NCBI GenBank assembly: GCA_028282705.1 | Contig: JANQHI010000081.1 | Location: 1 to 64,000, forward strand | DNA: 64,000 bases | Source: Prolixibacteraceae bacterium | GTDB lineage: Bacteria > Bacteroidota > Bacteroidia > Bacteroidales > Prolixibacteraceae | Direction of reading: 5' to 3' | Shown here: in pieces, positions 53,789-61,195 of the stretch | How positions within the stretch are numbered: position 1 is the first letter of the stretch | Layout: the number at the start of each line of letters is the position of its first letter | Program-made: the position numbers and the translations under genes | Notes under the pieces: model-generated | The model's database searches: none | What the model was told of the DNA's origin: nothing | The model's input: the letters and a program-made list of their open reading frames with translations, nothing else

Positions 53789-55865
53789 AAACTGACAAAT
53801 AATAATTCCTTGGGTTTCCGGGATAAAAATACCTGGGGGCATTACCACCAAATGAAGGGGAATTTACTGCCAGCATGGAAGCATGGTTTACATCCAATAT
53901 ATTGTTTGCACCTGCTTTCAGGTTGAAATGTAATTTATTCCAATTTTTGTGGAAAACTACATTTAGGTTGGTTACCCCATATGGATCTGTATAACCTGAA
54001 TTCAGGTCATTAACAGGCATTTTGCCTGACAAATGCTGGCTTAACTTAATATCCATTGTTTCATTCACGGAAAAAGATAATCCTACATTCCCTGAAAACT
54101 TTGTGGTTCCTGGTAGCTGGTTTCCTGAATAATCTTTGCCATCATCTACAAAATCAGTAAAATGGTAGTTTGCCAAAGTGGTGTTTGCATAAAAAGATAC
54201 AGATGGGTATGCTCCAGGTGTAGTAAGAAACCCCTGGATGAATGATTCAAGCCCTGGGTGTACTGACCTTCCTGCATTGACCCCCACATAGGCATCTTCA
54301 GCAGTTCGCCTGGCTACCAGTAAATCAGAAACATACATCCTGTAATAGCTGGCACTAAATGTAGCCCAATTGCCAATATTCCCTTTGATGCCTGCCTCCA
54401 GGTTCCAGCCTTTTTCAGGTTTAATGTTTGGGTTTATGTTACCTTCAGGATACAATGTTTCTTCAAGGGTAGGGGGTGAGAACCCATGGCTTAGGTTGGA
54501 AAAAACAGCTAAATTTTTCAGGATTTTATAATTGATGCCCAACCTCTGAGAAACCACTGGGTCATATGAATGCTTCCCTGACTGGTCGCCATTGGCTAAA
54601 AATGAGTCAAGGTATCTATACCTGGTTCTATTCAGGTTGGCTCCAACAGAAAGGTTAAATTTATTAACTTTTGTTATTTCCCCTTGTATGAAGAAATTCT
54701 CATAATCCCTGTTTTCTTTGTTATCAGAAAGCTGGCTGCCCTCTCCATTTGAAAAAGTTCCCCATTTGTATGTTTCCCTGAAAATTTCAAATCCTGCTAC
54801 CAGTTTAATGCCCAATGCATCTATTTTGAAAGCTTGTTGAAAATTGCCCCTTGTACCAACTGCCCATGATGACTCAACCAGCTTATTGAATGGGCGCAAT
54901 TCATCAGCCTCTCTAAACTGCCCAAAAACTGAAACAGTTGCATTTGAAAGTGTTCCAGTGTTGGTTTTTGCTGATATTCCTGCCTGCCCTGTTGTATAAT
55001 CCTCAAACCCTTTTACTTCTTTCCAATTGTTGGCAGCTTTCCAGGGGGTTTCTTCAAACATTCGCCTGTTTATTGAGCTGGGGATAAAAGCTTTCATTTT
55101 AGTGAGCCTGGCCAACACAGAAGCTGAAACTTTATCACCTTTAAAAAGGGTGCTGTGGACTAAAAAATTCTTACGCGTGGTTCTGTTATTTTTCCTATAT
55201 CCTTCACGTTCAAGGTTTGATAACAGAGCATAAACAGATGCATTTTTTAATGTTGTACCTGCTGAAAAGGTTTGTTTTGAGGTATTGAATGAACCTGCTG
55301 TATTTTCAATTTTGATAAAATCCTGAGTGGGGAAAACAGGGTAAAAGATAATAGCACCTCCCAACCCTGCACCATATACTGTTGAAGTGGGACCTTTAAT
55401 TATTTCAACTTTGCTTACTCCTGATGTTTCCAGGTCCTCAAGGGTAGTTTCACCATCACCAGTGGTCAGTGGGATATCTCCAAAATAAGCCTTTATCTTA
55501 TAAGTAGAATAAGGTGACCTTGAACCAACGCCCCTTATGGTCAACCTGTTGGTATTCAGGCTGCCATGGTGCATATTTATACCTGAGACTGAATTCAGGG
55601 CTTCAACTGGTGTTAGTAAAACCCCTTTTGCAAGTGTTTCTTGGGTGATATAACCCACTGAGGCGGAGATGTCCAGCCAGTTGGCTGGAAGCCGGAATGC
55701 TGAAATTATTATTTCTTCAATGGCTTGCATAGAGCTAGAAGTATCTGTGCGTGAAATGGTATCAGGCTGTACTTCAGGGGTTGCAAAAACTGGCATTGCA
55801 ACCATAAAATTCAGCCATAAAATGGAAAATATGAATATGCTTTTAAGCTTCTTTGCCTTTATCAT
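53754..55865 (-). CDS. TonB-dependent receptor, siderophore or metal-complex type
   Basis: A 703-residue receptor with a signal peptide ending in VFATPE. The plug (about 50-180) contains EALNSVSGINMHHGSL, LTIRGVGSRSPY and VEIIKGPTSTVYGAGLGGAI, and the barrel follows. The overall pattern resembles the FecA-like siderophore receptors. The final strand reads YYLSVSIGFQ, and seven further residues (NSGKHP and a stop) extend into the end of the dus gene. It has no SusD partner, and the ligand is unknown. The gap upstream carries the palindrome array. Confidence 0.9.
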   Translation of the reverse strand: MIKAKKLKSIFIFSILWLNFMVAMPVFATPEVQPDTISRTDTSSSMQAIEEIIISAFRLPANWLDISASVGYITQETLAKGVLLTPVEALNSVSGINMHHGSLNTNRLTIRGVGSRSPYSTYKIKAYFGDIPLTTGDGETTLEDLETSGVSKVEIIKGPTSTVYGAGLGGAIIFYPVFPTQDFIKIENTAGSFNTSKQTFSAGTTLKNASVYALLSNLEREGYRKNNRTTRKNFLVHSTLFKGDKVSASVLARLTKMKAFIPSSINRRMFEETPWKAANNWKEVKGFEDYTTGQAGISAKTNTGTLSNATVSVFGQFREADELRPFNKLVESSWAVGTRGNFQQAFKIDALGIKLVAGFEIFRETYKWGTFSNGEGSQLSDNKENRDYENFFIQGEITKVNKFNLSVGANLNRTRYRYLDSFLANGDQSGKHSYDPVVSQRLGINYKILKNLAVFSNLSHGFSPPTLEETLYPEGNINPNIKPEKGWNLEAGIKGNIGNWATFSASYYRMYVSDLLVARRTAEDAYVGVNAGRSVHPGLESFIQGFLTTPGAYPSVSFYANTTLANYHFTDFVDDGKDYSGNQLPGTTKFSGNVGLSFSVNETMDIKLSQHLSGKMPVNDLNSGYTDPYGVTNLNVVFHKNWNKLHFNLKAGANNILDVNHASMLAVNSPSFGGNAPRYFYPGNPRNYYLSVSIGFQNSGKHP

Positions 55866-55943
55866 TCAAATTAGGAATTTCCAATATATTACGTTTTACA
55901 TAATAGATTGTTCAATATAAAAGTCAAAGCCTTGGAAATATTT

Positions 55944-56100
55944 AACCCTTAAAGGGGTTGATAATCTTCATGACACCTTTTCTATAAATAGGTTATCCCT
56001 CTGGGATATTTTTGTTAGTTGTAAATTTTAATTTTTACCCCATTGGGGTAAAATATTTGTAGCATAATAATTTTTAGAGAAGGTTAGTGCCATAGGCACT
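55944..56100. repeat. Array of short covarying palindromes, locus B
   Basis: Four hairpins follow each other: AACCC-TTAAAG-GGGTT at 55944, TATCCC-TCT-GGGATA at 55994, ACCCC-ATT-GGGGT at 56037 (arms extend four more pairs, nine in all), and AGTGCC-ATA-GGCACT at 56086. Centres are about 50, 42 and 50 bases apart. Spacers are AT-rich; after the third comes ATATTTGTAG, matching ATATTTATAG in locus A. Each unit keeps CC-loop-GG with a three- to six-base loop, but the outer pairs differ, so pairing is conserved and sequence is not. Confidence 0.75.
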
Positions 56101-56310
56101 GAATATAAGATAATTATTTCTCAATAAAGGGTATAGGACCAGAAATTGTGTTGTAAATCCTTCATTGCAAATGAGGGGAGTATAATAAAGCTGTATTTAA
56201 AAAATCTAAATGCTTTTGTGGCTAAAGGCATTTACCTGAATATTGCCACTAATTCATAGGATATTCACAGGGTATTTGATCAGTATATTTCTTTATTTGG
56301 CAACTTCTAT

Positions 56311-56344
56311 AAAAAAAGAAAGCCGGGAATTTTCATCCCCGGCC
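56311..56344 (-). terminator. Intrinsic terminator of the S9 peptidase gene
   Basis: On the minus strand GCCGGGGAT and ATTCCCGGC pair around a four-base loop and are followed by TTTCTTTTTTT. Confidence 0.9.
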
Positions 56345-56369
56345 TCTTAAGTTAGGTTCAGGAGTGGGC

Positions 56370-58253
56370 TTATTTTAAATGTGCATCAAGGAATGTCAAT
56401 ATCTGCCCATACCCCTTGATCTCATTTTCTTTTTTAACAAATCCATGCCCTTCATCAGGAAACAGGACATATTCAACAGGCACACCATTAGCTTTTACTT
56501 TCTCCACAATTTCATCAGACTCAACCTGAAGTACCCTTGGGTCATTAGCCCCTTGCAGTACCATCAAAGGTTTAGTAACATTTTCAGCATGGAATAGTGG
56601 GGAGATTTTGTGCAGCCTTACACTATCATCAGTAAATGGGTCACCCAGTTCTTCATACAATGCTTTCCTGGCTGATTCCCAATAAGGTGGGATTGATTTT
56701 AGCGTGCGCAACCAGTTGGTTACACCAAAAATATTCACGCCTACGTCAAAAGCTGCAGGTTCAAAAGCAAGTGCTGCCATCACCATGTAGCCACCATAAG
56801 AACCACCTATGATACCAACTTTTTCCATGTCAATGTATCCCAGGCTTGCCAAGTAATCTTTGGCTTTTATGCAGTCTTGCAAGTCACCCTCACCATGGTT
56901 TTTATCATCCATTTTGTAGAATGTTTTCCCATATCCACTAGACCCCCTGTTGTTAACAGCAATAATAGCATAATCGTGGTTAACCAGGAATTGGATCAAT
57001 GAAAAGTAACCTACCCTTGATTGCCCACCAGGACCGCCATGTACCCAAACCAAAGCAGGCACTTTGTTTTCTTCAGAGGCTGAATGAGGCTTGTAAAAGA
57101 TAGCTGGGATATCAACCCCATCAAAAGAAGGGTAACGCACAACAGTTGCCTGCACCAGGTCGTCTTCATTGATCTCAGGGTTGAGGGTATTGGTTAGCCT
57201 GTCCAGTTTTTTGGTTTCCAGGTTATAATAGTAAATATCACTTGGCGAAGTGGATGTCCCCACCCTCAGGCGCACTTTGGTTTCTGACCTTGAAATGCTA
57301 ACAGATGTGATATTACCACTTTCGAATGTTGGCAACTTAACTGCTTCTCCTGTTTCCAGGTCTTTCATATATACCACTGTTTTGGCATCTTCATTTACAC
57401 CTGTCACCCTGTATTTTTCATTAAAAGAATTGTATACATAACTTACATCCCAATCTGTTTTCCATACTTCTGATTTGTTGCTATCAGCCAGGCTGTATTT
57501 TACAACATAGGTAAACTCACTTCCTTCATTGGTGAGGAAATAGAGGTTTTTATTGGCAACATCAAAAAATTGTGGGCTGTATGTTGCATCTCCTTCATGG
57601 GCTGAAATGTGTTTTTGCTCACCCGTTTCAACATTGTAAAGGTACATTTCTGAGTTGGAGGTGGTTAATGGCTTCACCAATGCCAGGTATTTTTTGTCTT
57701 TGGAAATAGCTTCAACTTCATACCCTTCATTGTTTTCATAAACCAATGTTGGTTCAAAAGTTTCGATATTCATTTCATACAAGTCAAAGAATTTTGGGTC
57801 ACGCTTATTTGTAACAAAGAAAAATGATTTTAAATCACGTGCCCAGCCATAAAAAGCTGATTTTGAGCCATCCCATGGGGTAATGTCTGTAACATTCCCT
57901 TCAGTATCCTGAACATATAAATGGTCATTTTCGTCACCACCTTTATCATGGGTAAAGATAAAACGGTCGTCTTCAGGGAAAAATGTGACACCAAAGAAGG
58001 ACTCTTCTGTTGAATGGGTCAGCTGGTTCATTCCACTGCCATCAACAGCAAGGGCATACACATTAAAAATATCAGTTTCATTACTGGTAACCAAAAGTTT
58101 TGATTCATCTGCAGAAAACTGGCCACCATAAATGCTTTTGTTTTTATAGAATTGCTCTATGGTATATTTTGCTACAACCCTGGCTTCTTCTTTTTTTTGG
58201 GGCTGGCACGCACAAATACTTAAAATAATCAATGCAAATAGAAAGTTCTTCAT
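56370..58253 (-). CDS. S9 family prolyl oligopeptidase-like lipoprotein
   Basis: A 627-residue serine peptidase. The signal ends in ICAC (lipobox), which decides the ATG at 58253; the track ORF adds 45 unlikely residues. A seven-bladed beta-propeller-like region (residues 30-370, with repeated D.G...LT and WDGSK) is followed by an alpha/beta-hydrolase domain. The triad appears as GGSYGGYM (Ser), QGANDPRV (Asp) and DEGHGF (His). It likely cleaves short peptides in the periplasm. Divergent from the SDR gene. Confidence 0.94.
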   Translation of the reverse strand: MKNFLFALIILSICACQPQKKEEARVVAKYTIEQFYKNKSIYGGQFSADESKLLVTSNETDIFNVYALAVDGSGMNQLTHSTEESFFGVTFFPEDDRFIFTHDKGGDENDHLYVQDTEGNVTDITPWDGSKSAFYGWARDLKSFFFVTNKRDPKFFDLYEMNIETFEPTLVYENNEGYEVEAISKDKKYLALVKPLTTSNSEMYLYNVETGEQKHISAHEGDATYSPQFFDVANKNLYFLTNEGSEFTYVVKYSLADSNKSEVWKTDWDVSYVYNSFNEKYRVTGVNEDAKTVVYMKDLETGEAVKLPTFESGNITSVSISRSETKVRLRVGTSTSPSDIYYYNLETKKLDRLTNTLNPEINEDDLVQATVVRYPSFDGVDIPAIFYKPHSASEENKVPALVWVHGGPGGQSRVGYFSLIQFLVNHDYAIIAVNNRGSSGYGKTFYKMDDKNHGEGDLQDCIKAKDYLASLGYIDMEKVGIIGGSYGGYMVMAALAFEPAAFDVGVNIFGVTNWLRTLKSIPPYWESARKALYEELGDPFTDDSVRLHKISPLFHAENVTKPLMVLQGANDPRVLQVESDEIVEKVKANGVPVEYVLFPDEGHGFVKKENEIKGYGQILTFLDAHLK

Positions 58254-58440
58254 AGTGTAGTTTATTTTTATATGGTTAAAAGGACACATAAGATAAGCAA
58301 TTACGAGCGAAAATAAAAGTGGGCGTAATTTTCTTAAATTTTCTATTGACTGATAATTAGGAAGATAATAGATAAATAAGGCGAACATGTTTTAAGCTCT
58401 GTGTAAAACTATTATTTTTGGTTTTTATAATTTATTATGT

Positions 58441-59241
58441 ATGGAAGGTAAAGTTGTTATCATAACAGGTGCTTCTTCAGGTATTGGTAGGGCACTGGCA
58501 GTTAAATATGCAAAAGCAGGTTCAAAACTGGTTTTAGCAGCACGCAGGATAGAAAGGCTGCATGAATTTGAGGAGGAATTCCCACAGGCTGAAATTTTAT
58601 CAGTAAAGGCTGATGTTAGCAAAGAGGAGGACTGCAAGGTATTGCTAGAAAAAACTGTGGAAAGGTTTGGGAAAGTGGATATTTTGATCAATAATGCAGG
58701 GATTTCAATGCGCGCGCTATTTAGTGAGGTGGACCTTTCAGTATTAAAGAAAGTGATGGACATAAACTTCTGGGGAACTGTGTATTGCTCAAAATATGCC
58801 TTACCCCACCTGGTAAAAACAAAAGGTTCATTGGTAGGGGTTATTTCCATAGCAGGGTTTGTAGGGTTACCTGCCAGGACAGGGTATGCTTCTTCAAAGT
58901 TTGCTGTGCGTGGGTTCCTGGATACTGTCAGGATTGAAAACCTGAAGAATGGCCTGCATGTATTGGTGGCTGCCCCAGGCTTTACTGCCTCTGAGGTAAG
59001 GGAAGCTGCCCTAAATTCAGAAGGGAAGGCACAAGGGGAATCTCCAAGGGATGAGGGAAAAATGATGAGTGCTGAGGAGTGTGCAACACATATTTATAAA
59101 GCAGTTAAAAAAAGGAAGAGGACACTTATCCTTACCTTTACAGAAGGTAAATTAACTGTATTCCTAAGTAAATTTATTCCTAAGTTTTTAGATAAAATGG
59201 TATATAACCATATGGCCAAAGAACCAGATTCCCCATTTTAG
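58441..59241 (+). CDS. Short-chain dehydrogenase/reductase
   Basis: A 266-residue NAD(P)-dependent oxidoreductase. The nucleotide loop is TGASSGIG; the structural NNAG follows near residue 80; the catalytic Ser is in SIAGF and the Tyr and Lys in YASSKFA. Arg residues after the second strand (AARRIERL) suggest NADPH. Classical SDR length. Substrate unknown. Confidence 0.93.
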   Translation: MEGKVVIITGASSGIGRALAVKYAKAGSKLVLAARRIERLHEFEEEFPQAEILSVKADVSKEEDCKVLLEKTVERFGKVDILINNAGISMRALFSEVDLSVLKKVMDINFWGTVYCSKYALPHLVKTKGSLVGVISIAGFVGLPARTGYASSKFAVRGFLDTVRIENLKNGLHVLVAAPGFTASEVREAALNSEGKAQGESPRDEGKMMSAEECATHIYKAVKKRKRTLILTFTEGKLTVFLSKFIPKFLDKMVYNHMAKEPDSPF

Positions 59242-59421
59242 TAGGCTTAAAGATGGATAAAAATGTAATACTGAATTTACCACTTATTTTATAATGTAAA
59301 GCCATTGGTTTAAGCAAGCACAAATAATGCTTATTTAAAGTTTAGCTGTCCTTTTAGTGTTGATTTACAACAAATTAACAAAGCTTCTCGCATGGATGTT
59401 AATGTTTAAATAAAATTGTGT

Positions 59422-59429
59422 TAGTTTTG
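59422..59429 (+). promoter_or_regulatory. Candidate -7 box of the second ECF sigma gene
   Basis: TAGTTTTG fits TAnnTTTG, 22 bases before the ATG at 59452. No TTG at the -33 spacing. Confidence 0.35.
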
Positions 59430-59441
59430 TTGTTTTGATTT

Positions 59442-59446
59442 GGAGG
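59442..59446 (+). promoter_or_regulatory. Shine-Dalgarno that decides the sigma start
   Basis: GGAGG lies five bases before the ATG at 59452 and inside the coding sequence that the ORF track would start at the TTG at 59440. It therefore supports the ATG. Confidence 0.65.
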
Positions 59447-59451
59447 AAAGG

Positions 59452-60003
59452 ATGGTTGATATTATTTGGGAAAATATTAAAGATGGGGATAAGGCTGCCT
59501 TTAAAGCATTATTCGACAGGTATTATTTACCATTGTGCCATTTTACATCAACTATTACAGAGAATTATACTGTAGCTGAAGATATTGTAGTTGATTGTTT
59601 TGTTAAGCTCTGGGAAAATAGAGATGACATCATTGTTAGAAAGTCTTTAAAGAATTATTTGGTAACAGTTGTAAAAAATTCAGCATTGGATCACCTAAGG
59701 AAGAAAAAGGTGGTTAAGGTTGATATTGGAGATATTTATAAAAATTTGCCAACAGAAGAAGAAGCTGGCATAAATGAAGCAAAACTTTACAATGAACTGT
59801 ACACTGTGATTAATAAACTACCTGAAAGGCGAAGGGAAATATTAAAAATGGCAGCCTTTGAAAACAAAACTTACCCAGAGATCGCTGAAGAACTTAACAT
59901 TTCTGTGAATACTGTTAAAACGCAGATATCCAGGGCCTATAAATTTATAAAAGATGAGCTGGATAGCAAGAAAGCACCCATCTACTTGCTACTAATGTTT
60001 TAA
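59452..60003 (+). CDS. ECF sigma factor of the second SusC locus
   Basis: A 183-residue sigma factor. Region 2 has VAEDIVVDCFVKLWENRDDI and LKNYLVTVVKNSALDHLR. Region 4 has LPERRREILKMAAFENKTYPEIAEELNISVNTVKTQ. Same group as the first locus, with FecR and SusC next downstream in the same direction. The start codon is set by a GGAGG site. Confidence 0.95.
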   Translation: MVDIIWENIKDGDKAAFKALFDRYYLPLCHFTSTITENYTVAEDIVVDCFVKLWENRDDIIVRKSLKNYLVTVVKNSALDHLRKKKVVKVDIGDIYKNLPTEEEAGINEAKLYNELYTVINKLPERRREILKMAAFENKTYPEIAEELNISVNTVKTQISRAYKFIKDELDSKKAPIYLLLMF

Positions 60004-60096
60004 AAATAACCCTGTTTTTTTAATCCGAGAAAAAAATACTTTCTGCTGTCACCCTATTGAAACTTTATTACGTCAAACTGCCAAAAACGTAAAATT

Positions 60097-60984
60097 GTGA
60101 AAAAACAGGACGATATTGCAAAAAAGTTAAAGGTTGTTTTCGCCTACGACCATTTTAACCAAGATAAAGCTTGGAAGAAGGTGGAGTCCCGCATTTTTGA
60201 TAAGCCAACCCGAAACTTGTTTTCAACATTTTTAAGGCAAGCTGCAATCTTCCTGGCCACATTAGTTTCAGGGGCAATCCTTTATCATTTCGTTTCCACT
60301 ATTGATCAGGAAACAGTTTATTCTGAAATAAAAGTTCCCTTAGGGCAAATGTCAGAAGTTACCCTTCCTGATGGTTCCAATATATGGCTGAATTCAGGTT
60401 CTTCAATTAAGTACTCAAATGAGTTTGCTAAAGGAAACAGGGATATTTACCTGGATGGGGAAGCATTCTTTGAGGTTACCCCGAATAAATCAAGCCCTTT
60501 TAGCCTAAAAACCAAAAACCTGGAGATACTTGTAACAGGAACTTCATTCAATGTTTTTGCATACGGAAATGAAAAGCAACATTCTATTGCATTGGTAGAT
60601 GGGAAGGTCAACTTGTTAAGTTCTACAGGTAAAAAAATAAAAGAACTAAAACAAGGGCAGTTGGCTACCTATACTGAAGGGGACAATACAATTGTACTTT
60701 CCAGATTTGACAAAGAATTTTATACAAGTTGGGTTGATGGGACAATTGTCTTCAAAATGGAAAAACTGGAAGATATAGTACCTAAGTTAGAAAGGTGGTA
60801 TAATATAAATATCCAAATTGAAGAACCTGCTGTCAAAGAATTTAGGTTTACTGGAAAAATATTAAAGAATAAACCTGTTGAACAGATATTCAAGGCATTA
60901 CAGGTTATGGAGCCTGAATTAAATTACCAGTTTATTGTTAACCCAGTGGGGAAAGATTTAGTAAAGATAGGCTTAAAAAATTAG
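60097..60984 (+). CDS. FecR family anti-sigma factor of the second locus
   Basis: A 295-residue protein, about 100 shorter than the first FecR because the cytoplasmic part is brief. One membrane helix is at 47-65 (AAIFLATLVSGAILYHF). The FecR domain shows SEVTLPDGSNIWLNSGSSIKY, DIYLDGEAFFEV and VTGTSFNVFAY, and the DUF4974 end includes LEDIVPKLERWYNINIQIEE. The start is a GTG; no in-frame ATG fits. It is 93 bases after the sigma gene and 211 before susC. Confidence 0.93.
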   Translation: MKKQDDIAKKLKVVFAYDHFNQDKAWKKVESRIFDKPTRNLFSTFLRQAAIFLATLVSGAILYHFVSTIDQETVYSEIKVPLGQMSEVTLPDGSNIWLNSGSSIKYSNEFAKGNRDIYLDGEAFFEVTPNKSSPFSLKTKNLEILVTGTSFNVFAYGNEKQHSIALVDGKVNLLSSTGKKIKELKQGQLATYTEGDNTIVLSRFDKEFYTSWVDGTIVFKMEKLEDIVPKLERWYNINIQIEEPAVKEFRFTGKILKNKPVEQIFKALQVMEPELNYQFIVNPVGKDLVKIGLKN

Positions 60985-61150
60985 CAGTAATACTAAAAGC
61001 TTTTATTGGTGTAAGTATTAAGAGTAAGTTGATATCAAAAAATTAATTATTAACCACTAAATTATATATACATGGGAATATAAACTGAACTGACTACAAA
61101 AAAGCGATGAAAATGTTAGAGCATTTCCACCGCATTCTGAATTAAAAAAC

Positions 61151-61166
61151 AGCCGTTAGAGCGGCT
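61151..61166 (+). promoter_or_regulatory. Short hairpin in the second susC leader
   Basis: AGCCG and CGGCT pair around a six-base loop, preceded by an A-run and followed by ATTTAG, 30 bases before the susC ATG. Too short for a clear terminator; it could affect leader stability or translation. Confidence 0.35.
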
Positions 61167-61195
61167 ATTTAGTAACGTTAAAACATTGCAAATTT

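Larger units (their letters stand above)
55866..56369. other. Gene-free gap between the receptor and S9 peptidase
   Basis: 504 bases without a credible ORF. It holds palindrome array B at 55944-56100 and further weaker inverted repeats (CTTCATT and AATGAGG near 56159, AAATGC and GCATTT at 56208-56233). The peptidase terminator is at its right end. Confidence 0.5.
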
